A stretch of DNA of 64,000 nucleotides from Ketobacter alkanivorans. Lineage in GTDB: Bacteria; Pseudomonadota; Gammaproteobacteria; Pseudomonadales; Ketobacteraceae. Location of the stretch: NCBI RefSeq assembly GCF_002863865.1, contig NZ_CP022684.1, forward strand, positions 3,663,990-3,727,989, in the 5' to 3' direction. Shown here in pieces: positions 41,194-50,752 of this stretch (positions within the stretch are counted from its first letter, which is position 1; every line of letters begins with the position of its first letter). A model generated the notes under the pieces. That model saw nothing but the letters and a program-made list of their open reading frames with translations. It was not told the DNA's origin and did no database searches. The translations under genes were made by a program, and so were the position numbers.

Positions 41194-42003
41194 TTAGTGG
41201 CCACATTGGCAACGGGTCCATTCACCGCTTTCAAGGCAATAGGCGCTGAGCTTGTTACCCCAGACGCAGCCGGTGTCCAGGCCGATGATGTGATCACTTT
41301 GGGTGTTGCCTTCCAATGAAGCCCAGTGGCCAAACAGAATTTTCTTATTTAATGGCTTGCGCTGTTGCCACTTAAACCAGGGGCTGAAACCTTCAGGTGC
41401 CCCGGCAAGTGATTCCTTGTATTTAAAATCCATGTTGCCGTTACTGTCGATCAGGCGCATGCGGGTAAAAAAATTGGTGATGGTGCGCCAGCGATCTGGC
41501 CCTGTCAGGCCCTCTTCCCAGTGGGCCGGTTCATTTCCATACATATTGTCAAAGAATTCATGCCTTAGGGTGTTGTCCTGCAATACGGATTCCACTTCAC
41601 GGGCGCAGCGTCTGGCGGTAGCGAGATCCCACGCTGGGTAGACTCCAGCATGGCACAGTACCCAGTCATCGTTTTCATGCATAAGCGGACATTGCAGCAG
41701 CCATTGCGCTAAATGCTCTGTCTTGGGAGCATCCAGAATGTCGTGGAAGGTGTCTTTACGCTTGGGCGGCAGGCTGCCGTGGAGCACGGCCAGCAGATGT
41801 AAATCATGATTACCCAGAACGGTGATGAGGTTATCCCTCAGGTCATAACAGTGTTGCAGGGTTTTGAGGGAGGCCGGGCCCCGGTTGATGAGATCTCCGG
41901 CCAGCCACAGCTGATCCCGATCGGGGTTGAAATTCAGTTTATCCAGCAGACAGATAAAGGCGTCATAGCAACCCTGAAGGTCACCAATGGCGTAAGTCGC
42001 CAT
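41194..42003 (-). CDS. apaH: Symmetrical bis(5'-nucleosyl)-tetraphosphatase
   Basis: 269 residues. Hydrolyses diadenosine tetraphosphate to two ADP and can decap NpnN-capped RNA. The metallophosphatase motifs GDLQGC (7-12), GDLINRG (about 36-42), GNHDLHL (about 64-70) and the downstream His residues are intact. It starts in TGATG overlap with apaG, the usual arrangement, and is the last gene of the lptD-surA-pdxA-rsmA-apaG-apaH operon. Confidence 0.96.
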   Translation of the reverse strand: MATYAIGDLQGCYDAFICLLDKLNFNPDRDQLWLAGDLINRGPASLKTLQHCYDLRDNLITVLGNHDLHLLAVLHGSLPPKRKDTFHDILDAPKTEHLAQWLLQCPLMHENDDWVLCHAGVYPAWDLATARRCAREVESVLQDNTLRHEFFDNMYGNEPAHWEEGLTGPDRWRTITNFFTRMRLIDSNGNMDFKYKESLAGAPEGFSPWFKWQQRKPLNKKILFGHWASLEGNTQSDHIIGLDTGCVWGNKLSAYCLESGEWTRCQCGH

Positions 42004-42389
42004 CAGTGCAGTGCTCGAGGGGAAGCCAGGGTGAAGACCGGGATGGATGCATCAAAGCGCAGGCCGGTGGCATCAACCATCTGATAGCTGCCTTGCATGC
42101 TGCCTACCGGGGTTTGCAGTACGGCGCCGCTGCTGTATTCGTAACTTTCCCCAGGCATGATGGTGGGTTGTTCGCCGATCACGCCATCGCCTTTGACTTC
42201 CTGCACTTTCTGATTGCCGTCTGTGATGATCCAGTGTCGAGACAGTAGCTGCGCAGGCAATGTGCCGCAGTTTTCAATGGTGACGTGGTAGGTGAACACG
42301 TAGCGGCCTTCGTCCTGGCTGGACTGATCCGGTACGAATTCGCTTTTTACCTGCACTTGTATGGCGTTGGGATCCTGTGGGCTGTGCAT
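42003..42389 (-). CDS. apaG: ApaG/DUF525 family protein
   Basis: 128 residues, a fibronectin-type beta-sandwich. YVFTYHVTIENCGTLPAQLLSRHWIITDGNQKVQEVKGDGVIGEQP is the conserved ApaG core (given here in part: YTYHVTIEN-like strands, SRHWIITD and GDGVIGEQP). Its function is still uncertain; it always accompanies apaH and rsmA. AAGGAG precedes the ATG. It is coupled to apaH by a one-base overlap and lies 15 bases after rsmA. Confidence 0.95.
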   Translation of the reverse strand: MHSPQDPNAIQVQVKSEFVPDQSSQDEGRYVFTYHVTIENCGTLPAQLLSRHWIITDGNQKVQEVKGDGVIGEQPTIMPGESYEYSSGAVLQTPVGSMQGSYQMVDATGLRFDASIPVFTLASPRALH

Positions 42390-42404
42390 AATGTGTTTGG
42401 CTCC

Positions 42405-43241
42405 TTAAGCCTGAGGTTCGGGCTGGTCTGTCGCCAGGACGAGATCCGTCAGGCGGGCAAATTGGGCCAGTGAGACTTGCTCTGGGCGTACCTCGGGGCT
42501 GATTCCAGCTTGCTCCAGTAATGCGTCATCTGCTACTGATTTTAAGGCATTTCGTACGGTTTTGCGCCGCTGGGTGAAGGCGGTGGTCACTATTTTGTTG
42601 AGGCTGCGGGTGCACTGGGTGGTGATTGGCAGGGTTTCATGGGGCACCAGCCGTACGATGGCGGAATCCACCTTGGGGGGTGGGTTGAAGGCGGTGGGAG
42701 GCACCAGAAACAGGGGCTCCACGCGACAGTAGTATTGGATCATGATGCCTAGGCGGCCGTATGAGTTCTCTCCGACCCCTGCTGCCAGCCGGTCTACGAC
42801 TTCTTTTTGCAGCATGAAGTGCATATCGGCAATTTGATTTTGGTAGCTGATCAGGTGGAACAGCAGTGGGGTTGAGATGTTGTAGGGCAGGTTGCCCACA
42901 ATGCGCATTTGTTCGCCGCCAAGATCGCTGGGGATGCGGTTGTAGTCGAACTTGAGGGCATCTCCCTCGTAGATGTGGAAATTGTTGCGGGTGGCGAAGC
43001 TGATGCGCAGGTTGGGAATGAGATCCCGATCCAGTTCCACCACCGCCATCTGGCCCACTTGGTCGACCAGGTGTTCTGTGATCGCGCCCAGACCGGGGCC
43101 TATTTCCACCATTAAGTCGTTGTTTTGCGGCGCAATGGCACTGACGATGTGGTCGATGATGCCGGGATCTTCCAGAAAGTTCTGGCCGAATCGCTTGCGG
43201 GGTTTGTGCTGGCTGAAGCTGGGTTTTCTGCCCTTAGCCAT
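42405..43241 (-). CDS. rsmA: 16S rRNA dimethyladenosine methyltransferase
   Basis: 278 residues (KsgA). Dimethylates A1518 and A1519 of 16S rRNA during 30S assembly. [14 protein letters not shown] near the N-terminus and [13 protein letters not shown] (motif I) are diagnostic, with [12 protein letters not shown] as the catalytic NLPY motif. The frame is open far upstream, but the real start is the ATG at 43241 with AGGAG before it; the extra upstream part is pdxA read in another frame. It overlaps the pdxA stop by eight bases, so translation is probably coupled. Confidence 0.96.
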   Translation of the reverse strand: MAKGRKPSFSQHKPRKRFGQNFLEDPGIIDHIVSAIAPQNNDLMVEIGPGLGAITEHLVDQVGQMAVVELDRDLIPNLRISFATRNNFHIYEGDALKFDYNRIPSDLGGEQMRIVGNLPYNISTPLLFHLISYQNQIADMHFMLQKEVVDRLAAGVGENSYGRLGIMIQYYCRVEPLFLVPPTAFNPPPKVDSAIVRLVPHETLPITTQCTRSLNKIVTTAFTQRRKTVRNALKSVADDALLEQAGISPEVRPEQVSLAQFARLTDLVLATDQPEPQA

Positions 43242-44232
43242 GGTTGGCTCCTGTGGCGTTTTGAGTGGCACCGAGTGCTGTTTGTGCCATGGCTTGTGCG
43301 GTGTGGATGGCTGTGAGCAGGCTGCCGGTGTCGGCCTTGCCGGTTCCGGCGAGGTCCAGGGCGGTGCCGTGATCCACCGAGGTGCGGATGATGGGCAGGC
43401 CGAGAGTGATATTGACGGCGTTGCCAAAGCCCATGTGTTTGAGCACTGGCAGCCCTTGATCATGATACATGGCCAGAACAGCATCTGCCTGCTGCAGGTA
43501 TTTGGGGGTGAACAGGGTGTCGGCGGGCAGGGGGCCCATGAGATCCATGCCTTGCTGTCGCAGCTGTTCGAGTACGGGGATGATGGTGTCGATCTCTTCG
43601 TGGCCCAGATGGCCTGATTCCCCGGCGTGGGGGTTGAGGCCGCATACCAGTATCCTGGGTTTAGGAATGCCAAATTGTTGTATCAGGCTGCTGTGGGTGA
43701 TGTACAGCACCTGCTCCAGGGTCTGACCGGTGATGGCGTCGGCAACGTCCCGCAGGGGCAGATGGGTGGTGGCCAAGGTAACCCGCAGGCCCGGTGTGGC
43801 CAGCATCATGACCACTTTTTCCACGCCACAGCGTTGCTGTAAATATTCAGTATGGCCGCTGAAGGCTATACCGGCTTCGTTGATGATGGATTTTTGTACC
43901 GGACAGGTGACCATGGCGGCGAAGCGACCATCCCGACAGCCGTCAATGGCGACGTCCAGGGTGTTGAGCACGTAGCGGGCATTGCGGTGATCCAGTTGGC
44001 CCGGTTGCGCCGGGTTGTCCAGCTGAACGGGCTGGATGCGCAATCGGCCGGGGGCAGGGGCTGCCTGCCAGTCGGTCATGTCAAGGCTGAGCCCGAGTTG
44101 TGCTGCCCGTTGTTGCATCAGGCCTGGATCGGCGATCACCACCCAATGGCTGCAATCCTGTTGGCTGGCCAGCTGCAGAACCAGATCCGGTCCGATGCCA
44201 GCAGGTTCGCCAGGGGTGATGGCAATGTCCAT
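43234..44232 (-). CDS. pdxA: 4-hydroxythreonine-4-phosphate dehydrogenase
   Basis: 332 residues. NAD-dependent oxidation in pyridoxal-5'-phosphate synthesis (DXP-dependent route). The opening [18 protein letters not shown] is the family signature, and the metal-binding His residues appear in [28 protein letters not shown] and [13 protein letters not shown]. The start at ATG 44232 lies one base after the surA stop; a longer frame upstream is surA in another frame. It overlaps rsmA by eight bases. Confidence 0.96.
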   Translation of the reverse strand: MDIAITPGEPAGIGPDLVLQLASQQDCSHWVVIADPGLMQQRAAQLGLSLDMTDWQAAPAPGRLRIQPVQLDNPAQPGQLDHRNARYVLNTLDVAIDGCRDGRFAAMVTCPVQKSIINEAGIAFSGHTEYLQQRCGVEKVVMMLATPGLRVTLATTHLPLRDVADAITGQTLEQVLYITHSSLIQQFGIPKPRILVCGLNPHAGESGHLGHEEIDTIIPVLEQLRQQGMDLMGPLPADTLFTPKYLQQADAVLAMYHDQGLPVLKHMGFGNAVNITLGLPIIRTSVDHGTALDLAGTGKADTGSLLTAIHTAQAMAQTALGATQNATGANHG

Positions 44233-44233
44233 G

Positions 44234-45535
44234 CTAGAGTTTGATCTCGACGTAGGCGTTCTGGCGGGTTTCACGCAGCCAGCCGTCCAGTTCTTCGTCG
44301 AAGCGTCGTTTTTGCAGCATTTGGCGGGCGCGACCACGGCGGAATTCCTCGCTCATGTCCTGGCTGCGACGTTCGGTGACCTGTAAGACATGCCAGCCGA
44401 AATTGCTGCGAAATGGCTCGGATATGGCGCCTATTTCGGCCTTTTGCATGCGTTCTTCAAATTCAGGCACCATTGAACCGGGGTTGACCCAGCCCAGATC
44501 CCCGCCTTGCAGCGCGCTGCCGGGGTCGTCGGAGTAGGTTTTGGCCAGGGTTTCGAACTGATCGGAGTCTTTCTCCAACTGTTCGTGGATATCGTTGATA
44601 AGCTTGAGGGTTTCCTGCTCGCTGCGGATTTCGTTGGGTTTTACTAGAATGTGGCGGGTTTTGGTCTGCTGCACAATCTGTTCGGTGCCGCCTCTGAGTT
44701 CCAGAACTTTGATGATGTGGAAGCCGCTGGCGCTGCGTATAGGGTTGGATACCTCGCCCTGTTTCATTTCCAATACGGTGTCTGAGAACAGCGTTGGCAG
44801 CTGGGCTGCTTTGCGCCAGCCCAGATCGCCGCCGGAGAGGGCGGTTTCACCGCTGGAGTACTGTGCGGCCAGGGCGGCAAAGTCCTGGTTCTGCTGCAGT
44901 TTTTGGTAGACCAGCAGGGCGGTTTCTTCGGCAACTTGGGGTGAGGTGCCGTCATCAATGGCAATCAGGATGTGGCCCAGGCGGTAGTCCGGTGCCAGGT
45001 TGGTCTTGGCAATTTCAGAGTTGAGGAAGTTGTTTACGTCCTGGTCGGTGATTTGGATGCGACCGCCCACCCGCCGCTGGCGCAGTTGGTTGACGGTGAG
45101 CTCACGCCGTACCTGATCCCGCAGTGCTGGCCAGGACATACCCTCGCTGAGGACAGTTTCGCGAAAAGCTTCGGTGGTCATGTTGTTCTGACGGGCGATG
45201 TTGGCCAGAGTGTCATTGAGCTGGTTGTCGTTGACGCGGATACCGGCTTTTTCCGCCAATTGCAGTTCTATGCTCTCCATGATCATGCGCTCCAGTACCT
45301 GCGACATGAGTACATCCGTGGGGGGCAGCTGGGTGTTTTGCTCTCGCATGCGCATGCGGATGCTGGCGGCGCGTTCCACCAGCTCTGATTCCATGATGAT
45401 GTCGTCGTCCACCACGGCAACTACCCGGTCCAGCGGGGTAGGAGCTGCCAGCAGGCTCCCGGAGAGGGTCAACATCAGGCCAACCAGCAAGGCGTGGTGA
45501 AGGCGAAGGGTGAATCGGTTGCTCATTATGCTCAT
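44234..45535 (-). CDS. surA: Periplasmic peptidyl-prolyl isomerase/chaperone SurA
   Basis: 433 residues. It escorts unfolded outer-membrane proteins, including LptD, through the periplasm. A signal peptide ends near LLAAPTPLD; an N-terminal chaperone domain ([18 protein letters not shown]) is followed by two parvulin domains, marked by [15 protein letters not shown] and [16 protein letters not shown]. Two start codons are possible, ATG 45535 and ATG 45526, neither with a strong ribosome site. It lies 58 bases after lptD, the standard order. Confidence 0.96.
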   Translation of the reverse strand: MSIMSNRFTLRLHHALLVGLMLTLSGSLLAAPTPLDRVVAVVDDDIIMESELVERAASIRMRMREQNTQLPPTDVLMSQVLERMIMESIELQLAEKAGIRVNDNQLNDTLANIARQNNMTTEAFRETVLSEGMSWPALRDQVRRELTVNQLRQRRVGGRIQITDQDVNNFLNSEIAKTNLAPDYRLGHILIAIDDGTSPQVAEETALLVYQKLQQNQDFAALAAQYSSGETALSGGDLGWRKAAQLPTLFSDTVLEMKQGEVSNPIRSASGFHIIKVLELRGGTEQIVQQTKTRHILVKPNEIRSEQETLKLINDIHEQLEKDSDQFETLAKTYSDDPGSALQGGDLGWVNPGSMVPEFEERMQKAEIGAISEPFRSNFGWHVLQVTERRSQDMSEEFRRGRARQMLQKRRFDEELDGWLRETRQNAYVEIKL

Positions 45536-45593
45536 GTCGGTGTTTGATCCGGTTGATGTTTGCTCAGTGTGTTCGGTTTAGGGTGCACGCTTA

Positions 45594-48038
45594 TCATTGA
45601 AAATTGGGTGGTCTGGCTTTTTCGCGTTCACGATAGCCCGAGATGGCGTCGTCCAGCATGCTGTCAACCGAGCCGCCGAAGCCGCCAAGACCTTTCAATT
45701 CAAATTGCAGGTAGATGCCTTGTGAGGGCTCTACTACCGCGTTAGCATCATTGGACTCTTTCAAGTAGCGTCGGTTCACCAGGCGCGCGCGCCAGCAGCA
45801 GCTTTCGTACTCCAGCCCTACGATGTTGTCGTAGGAGCGCTGTTGAACCAGGTCGAAGCCCCAGCGACCAATGACGCCCCAGCGTTGATTCAGGCTCCAC
45901 ACGAAGGAGACATCGGACTGTTTGATGTCTTCAGATTCGGGGTCTGCGATGATAGCGCCACTGTCATAATAATTGAAATTCAGGTTGAGCAGGTTGCGGT
46001 GTTCATCCCGGTAGCGGAATCCGGTGACGGCGCTGTCCAAATTGCTTTCCTGGGTGTCGAGCTGGGTTTCGGCGCGCCATGACCAGTGCCGGTTGATGAG
46101 CCAGCTCATGCGGGCCACAAAGGGCGACAGGGTGGTGTCTTCAATTTCGTCGTCTTCGGAGAGTTGCACTTCACGATCCCTGAGGTAAAAGATTTGCCCC
46201 AGGCTGACGTTGATTTCTTCTTCGCCAGTGTCTTGGTTGATCAGGCGGGAGGTCAGGCCTACCGAGACTTGGTTGGCGTCGCCAACGCGATCACCGCCGG
46301 TGAAGCGGTTTTCCCTGAACAGCTGTTCGTAGCTGAAGCTGGTTTTGGCGGTATCAAACAGGGGGAGGCCGTTTTGATCTCGATAGGCTGAATACAGATA
46401 GAAGACCCGTGGCTCAAGGGTTTGCAGAAAGTTGGTTCCGCGAAACTCAAAAGGTCGATCCAGGTAGAGGCCGCTGTCGAGGCTGAAGATGCTGTTTTCC
46501 AGATCCGATTCATTTTCATTCAGGTTGACCTGATTCAGATCGTAATAGCGGTAATAGAACGACAGTTTAGGGACCACAAAGCCCCAGGGGCGACGGTAGT
46601 TGTAGGCGGCGGATGGCACCAGCCTTACCCGTTCTGCACTGGTGGGGCCATCCACGATATCTTCTGGGTGATCAAAGTAGGTGTACTCAGCACCCATCTG
46701 CAACTGCAATCTGCTGTTGTCGATGGGAAACCGGCCCAGGGTGCGTAGCTGAGGCAGCATCCGATAGGGCAGGTCTTCGTCGACAATCAGGTCATCGATG
46801 GTTTGGAACTGTTGCAATAATACGCTGCTGGTCCAGGTGTCGCCGTAGTAGCGCAGGTCGGTTTTCTGATCCAGGTGAGTGGCGGAGCTGGTGTTGAGGG
46901 TTGTGTCCAGATCAAGAAAATGATCACTGTCCCCGACGCGGGTGTAGTCTACGGTGTTGACCCACTTGTCATAGTGGCCGTTGTGGTGCCATGTGACCAG
47001 TGAACGGCTGTCGCCATACTGCTGATCGTCGGGCATGTAGCCCAGGCCCAGGTCGCCGGTGGTGTTGTCGCTCAGGTAGCGCAGTTCACCCTCCAGCATT
47101 TCCCCTCGATCTGCCAGGTAGCGTGGGGTAATGGTGGCATCGTAATTCGGTGCCAGGTTGAGGTAGTACGGGGTGGACAGATCAAGCCCGTTCTCGCCGC
47201 TGCCAATACTGGGAAACAGAAACCCTGACTGCCGTCGGTCATCAATGGGGAAGGTCCACCAGGGCAGGTATACGACCGGTACGCCGCCCACCTCGATGGT
47301 GGCACCCGACACTTCACCCCAGCCGGACTCCTGATCCAGGCGGATCTCCTCGGCTTTGATCATCCAGGCGTTGCCGCTGGGCTCGCAGGTGGTGTAGGTG
47401 CTTTGATCCAGTACCAGTACGCGCTCTTCCGGGTTGTAGATGCGGCCGGCGCTGCCGTGGACGTGAATATTGTGGATCACGTATTCGGTATTGCGTACGT
47501 CGAGTTTTTTCTCATTAAGGTTGACCTCGGCGCTGTCCCCAAGAATCAACATGCCTTGCTGGCGAATTTTCACGTTGCCCTTTAATGATGATTCCCGTGT
47601 GGTGCGGTTGAGGCGTACTTCGTCGCTGTAGAGTTCTCTGTTGGCCTGTTTTAATTCCACGCTGCCGCTGAGCACACTGGTGCCATCGGCGAGGGTATCA
47701 AACCGGTCGGCAGATGCATGAACGCGCGCGTTGCCAGGATCGCCCCCGGCAATGGCGGGCGCAAAGTAGATGCCCTCGCAAATGCCCGAAAACGACGGCC
47801 TCTGGTGTATCGGCATGGCTGCAATTTCTTCCGCCGTGACCCAGTCCAGATGGCCGTATGGATTGGCGGGGGCTGGGTTGACGGAATCTGACTCAGAGCC
47901 TGGGTTTGAGGGGGCGGACTGATCCTGGGCTACAGCGGAGGTTTCATCTGCGTTATCGGCGGCGGCATCGTCTGCAAACACAACGGCTGCATTGGTCACC
48001 ATCATCGCAAAGGTGACAAAAATTCGTTTCCAATTCAT
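45594..48038 (-). CDS. lptD: LPS-assembly outer-membrane protein LptD
   Basis: 814 residues. It inserts lipopolysaccharide into the outer leaflet. A signal peptide ends near VVFA (about 22); a Pro/Asp-rich stretch, the periplasmic OstA domain (VRLNRTTRESSLKGNVKIRQ region) and the C-terminal beta-barrel follow. The four disulfide cysteines are kept: Cys87 (GICEGI), one in TTCEPSG, and the adjacent pair at about 747-748 (ESCCWRARL). It opens the lptD-surA-pdxA-rsmA-apaG-apaH operon and is divergent from amgK across about 100 bases. Confidence 0.96.
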   Translation of the reverse strand: MNWKRIFVTFAMMVTNAAVVFADDAAADNADETSAVAQDQSAPSNPGSESDSVNPAPANPYGHLDWVTAEEIAAMPIHQRPSFSGICEGIYFAPAIAGGDPGNARVHASADRFDTLADGTSVLSGSVELKQANRELYSDEVRLNRTTRESSLKGNVKIRQQGMLILGDSAEVNLNEKKLDVRNTEYVIHNIHVHGSAGRIYNPEERVLVLDQSTYTTCEPSGNAWMIKAEEIRLDQESGWGEVSGATIEVGGVPVVYLPWWTFPIDDRRQSGFLFPSIGSGENGLDLSTPYYLNLAPNYDATITPRYLADRGEMLEGELRYLSDNTTGDLGLGYMPDDQQYGDSRSLVTWHHNGHYDKWVNTVDYTRVGDSDHFLDLDTTLNTSSATHLDQKTDLRYYGDTWTSSVLLQQFQTIDDLIVDEDLPYRMLPQLRTLGRFPIDNSRLQLQMGAEYTYFDHPEDIVDGPTSAERVRLVPSAAYNYRRPWGFVVPKLSFYYRYYDLNQVNLNENESDLENSIFSLDSGLYLDRPFEFRGTNFLQTLEPRVFYLYSAYRDQNGLPLFDTAKTSFSYEQLFRENRFTGGDRVGDANQVSVGLTSRLINQDTGEEEINVSLGQIFYLRDREVQLSEDDEIEDTTLSPFVARMSWLINRHWSWRAETQLDTQESNLDSAVTGFRYRDEHRNLLNLNFNYYDSGAIIADPESEDIKQSDVSFVWSLNQRWGVIGRWGFDLVQQRSYDNIVGLEYESCCWRARLVNRRYLKESNDANAVVEPSQGIYLQFELKGLGGFGGSVDSMLDDAISGYREREKARPPNFQ

Positions 48039-48139
48039 GAACTAAGGTTCGGAATGTGATTAGAGCGCTTGACCCTGTTTTAAGTCTGGTGTGATGATAC
48101 ACGATCACTTGATACGAGTCACAAATTTGCCACTTCCCT

Positions 48140-49252
48140 ATGGATCTACAATCGGATCAACGCCTTGCCGGGCTCACCGCCTGGGCTAATCAACAGCTTT
48201 CGACACTGCAGCTTTATCAAGGGCCTTCACTGCCATTGCAGTCTGTGTCCGGTGATGCCAGCTTTCGCCGTTATTTTCGTTGCCGTTTTGAAGGCAAAAC
48301 GGCGCTTAATACCGGGCTTCAATCACTGATTTGCGTGGATGCCCCGCCTGATAAGGAAAACAACCCCGCCTTTATGCGTGTGGCGCGAGGGTTTGCCGCC
48401 GCGGGCGTGCCGGTGCCACAGTTGTTGGCGGTGGATCTGGAGCAGGGTTATATGCTGCTTTCCGACCTGGGCGATTGCCTGTTGAAAACGGTGTTAAACC
48501 CGCAGACGGTGGAGCAGTATTTCGGTGTTGCCCTGCGCGAACTTACCCATATTATGCAGGCTGATTTTTCGGCTGACCCACTGCCCCATTTTGACAGCGC
48601 CTTGTTGCAGCGTGAAATGGAGCTGTTTCGGGAGTGGTTTTGCGATCGCTTCCTGCAGCTGGATCTCAGCCAGAGCGAGCATGAATTGCTAACCGAGGTG
48701 TTCGCCTGGTTGCAGCAGCAGGCGCTGGCTCAGCAACAGGTGCCGGTGCATCGGGACTACCACACCCGCAATCTGATGGTGCTGGAGGATGGACGCCTGG
48801 GGGTGATTGATTTTCAGGATGCCGTGCTGGGGCCTGTAACGTACGATCTGTTGTCCCTGCTGCGGGATGAGACCTTCCCAACCTGGGATCAGGCCCAGGT
48901 GAAGTGCTGGGTGGCTGGTTTTGCTGCCCAGCTGCGACAGGCTGATCTATGTAGTGTGGATGACGAGCGCTTTTGGTGGGACTTCAATGGCATAGGCGCA
49001 CAACGCCACCTTAAGGTGGCCGGAATCTTCGCCCGTTTGAAGTATCGCGATCACAAGCAGGGTTATTTGGAGCATACGCCTCAGTCCTTGCAATATATTC
49101 TTATGGAAATCAATGAATTAAAAGCGCGCGCGCCGGACTGTATTGGCCGTTTTTATGATTGGTTGCTGGCCCGGGTGGTGCCGCCGCTGCTGGTTAAATT
49201 TCCCAACAGCGATGCCCTGTTTACACCGACTGCCTTGGCACCCGTACCGTGA
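48140..49252 (+). CDS. amgK: N-acetylmuramate/N-acetylglucosamine kinase AmgK
   Basis: 370 residues, aminoglycoside-phosphotransferase fold. SFRRYFRC (near residue 35) and VHRDYHTRNLMVL with VIDFQDAVLGPVTYDL (Asp-containing Brenner and DFG-like motifs) are the kinase motifs. Together with MurU it recycles MurNAc and GlcNAc from wall turnover into UDP-MurNAc, bypassing fosfomycin-sensitive MurA, as shown in Pseudomonas. The stop overlaps the GTG start of murU (GTGA). It faces away from lptD. Confidence 0.92.
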   Translation: MDLQSDQRLAGLTAWANQQLSTLQLYQGPSLPLQSVSGDASFRRYFRCRFEGKTALNTGLQSLICVDAPPDKENNPAFMRVARGFAAAGVPVPQLLAVDLEQGYMLLSDLGDCLLKTVLNPQTVEQYFGVALRELTHIMQADFSADPLPHFDSALLQREMELFREWFCDRFLQLDLSQSEHELLTEVFAWLQQQALAQQQVPVHRDYHTRNLMVLEDGRLGVIDFQDAVLGPVTYDLLSLLRDETFPTWDQAQVKCWVAGFAAQLRQADLCSVDDERFWWDFNGIGAQRHLKVAGIFARLKYRDHKQGYLEHTPQSLQYILMEINELKARAPDCIGRFYDWLLARVVPPLLVKFPNSDALFTPTALAPVP

Positions 49253-49917
49253 AGGCGATGCTGCTGGCGGCAGGACGCGGAGAGCGGATGGGCGCTCTCA
49301 CGGCACGCTGCCCCAAGCCTCTTTTGTCGGTGGCAGGTAAACCCCTGCTGCGACACCATCTGGAGCGGATGAGTCAGGCCGGCATCCGTGAGGTGGTGGT
49401 GAATGTTTCCTACCTGGCGGATCAAATCGATCAGTATCTGCAGCAGCAAACCGACTTACCGCTTTCCATTCAGGTCAGTCGGGAAGCAGAGCGGCTGGAA
49501 ACCGGTGGAGGCATCCACAATGCGCTACCCTTATTGGGGGAGGCGCCGTTTCTGCTGATAAACAGCGATGTGTGGAGTGATTATCCTTTGCAGCAGCTGC
49601 CAGCGAAACCTGACGGCATGGCGCATCTGATATTGGTGAGCAACCCGCCCCATAACCCGAACGGAGATTTTGGCCTGGACGGGGGCAAGGTGATGGCGCA
49701 AGGTGAGCCCCGTTATACCTTCAGCGGCATCAGTGTGCTCAGCCCCGAATTATTTAAAGGCTGTGAACCCGGCTGCTTCCCCTTGGCACCCCTGTTGCGC
49801 CAGGCTATGGAGCAGGGCACAGTGCACGGCGAGCACTACTCGGGTTGCTGGGTTGACGTAGGCACGCCGCAACGGTTGCAGGTGGTAGAACAGATTCTTC
49901 AGGAGCAAAGGCAGTGA
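49249..49917 (+). CDS. murU: N-acetylmuramate-1-phosphate uridylyltransferase MurU
   Basis: 222 residues, nucleotidyltransferase of the GlmU/RmlA type. MLLAAGRGERMGALTARCPKPL is the nucleotide-binding signature (shown here in part: LAAGRGERMG and KPLL), and LINSDVWSDYPL holds the metal-binding Asp. Makes UDP-MurNAc from MurNAc-1-phosphate produced through AmgK. Start is GTG 49249 within the amgK stop; the end overlaps the djlA GTG in the same way. Confidence 0.92.
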   Translation: MKAMLLAAGRGERMGALTARCPKPLLSVAGKPLLRHHLERMSQAGIREVVVNVSYLADQIDQYLQQQTDLPLSIQVSREAERLETGGGIHNALPLLGEAPFLLINSDVWSDYPLQQLPAKPDGMAHLILVSNPPHNPNGDFGLDGGKVMAQGEPRYTFSGISVLSPELFKGCEPGCFPLAPLLRQAMEQGTVHGEHYSGCWVDVGTPQRLQVVEQILQEQRQ

Positions 49918-50747
49918 CATCCTTTATTTGGATAGGCCCCTTGGTGGGGTTGTTTGTAGGCTATTTTCTGGCCGGTGGCGGTGTTGTCGGTGTGGTGGGA
50001 TCTTGTCTGGGTGGCTGGTTGGGCCATCAGTTTGACGTCATCATTCAGCTAAGCAGCAGCGTCTACCAGTTTGCGCAGCCTAAACCCAAGGGGCGCGATT
50101 CAGCCATTCAGGCTGCTTTTTTTCAGGCCACATTCGTAGCGCTAGGCCGTGTTGCCAAGTGTGATGGTGCGGTATGTGATGCGGAAATCCAATGGACCAC
50201 TGCGGTGATGAATCGCATGGGGTTGTCGCCGGAGAAAAAGCGGGAAGCTGTTGAGCTGTTTGATCGCGGCAAGACCAGCAACGATATATCCGAAGAGCTG
50301 ATCGCGCTCAGGAATGCCTGTGGCCGCCGCACCACGTTGCTGCAAATTTTTATGGAGATCCTGGTGCAGGCTGCCTTGGCCGATGGCAAGCTGGATCAAC
50401 AGGAATGGGCGACTTTGTCGCATATTGCGCAATCCATTCGCTATCGCCTTTCTTTTTTGGAAAAGGTGGTGCGCAGTGCCCAGGCCTATCAGGAATTCAG
50501 GGCCGCCGGTTCCCAGCAGCCCTTATCAGAGCGCGATGAGCTGGTGCGTGCTCACGATATTCTGGGTGTAAGCCCGGATGCCACCGTGCAGGAAGTAAAG
50601 CGGGCCTATCGTCGCCTTATGAGCCAGCATCACCCAGACAAGCTCATCGCCAAGGGCATGCCAAAGGAAATGCTGGACATGGCTAAAGAGAAGTCGCAGG
50701 CCATTCGCGCCGCTTATGAGATCATCACATCCACGCGTAAAAAGTGA
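49914..50747 (+). CDS. djlA: Membrane-anchored co-chaperone DjlA
   Basis: 277 residues. An N-terminal hydrophobic segment rich in Gly (about 5-38) anchors the protein; a TerB-like helical domain follows (about 60-190), and a C-terminal J domain carries HPD in MSQHHPDKL with the DIL-GVSPDATVQEVKRAYRR start. It stimulates DnaK at the membrane. It starts at GTG 49914 overlapping the murU stop (GTGA), the second such overlap in a row. The stop lies five bases from that of the convergent DUF3530 gene. Confidence 0.92.
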   Translation: MTSFIWIGPLVGLFVGYFLAGGGVVGVVGSCLGGWLGHQFDVIIQLSSSVYQFAQPKPKGRDSAIQAAFFQATFVALGRVAKCDGAVCDAEIQWTTAVMNRMGLSPEKKREAVELFDRGKTSNDISEELIALRNACGRRTTLLQIFMEILVQAALADGKLDQQEWATLSHIAQSIRYRLSFLEKVVRSAQAYQEFRAAGSQQPLSERDELVRAHDILGVSPDATVQEVKRAYRRLMSQHHPDKLIAKGMPKEMLDMAKEKSQAIRAAYEIITSTRKK

Positions 50748-50752
50748 TGTAC

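Noticed and set aside
42405..43673. N-terminal extension of rsmA
   Set aside because: The upstream 140 codons are pdxA in another frame; AGGAG and the family start fix the ATG at 43241.
44233..44337. N-terminal extension of pdxA
   Set aside because: These codons lie inside surA; the PdxA signature begins directly at ATG 44232.
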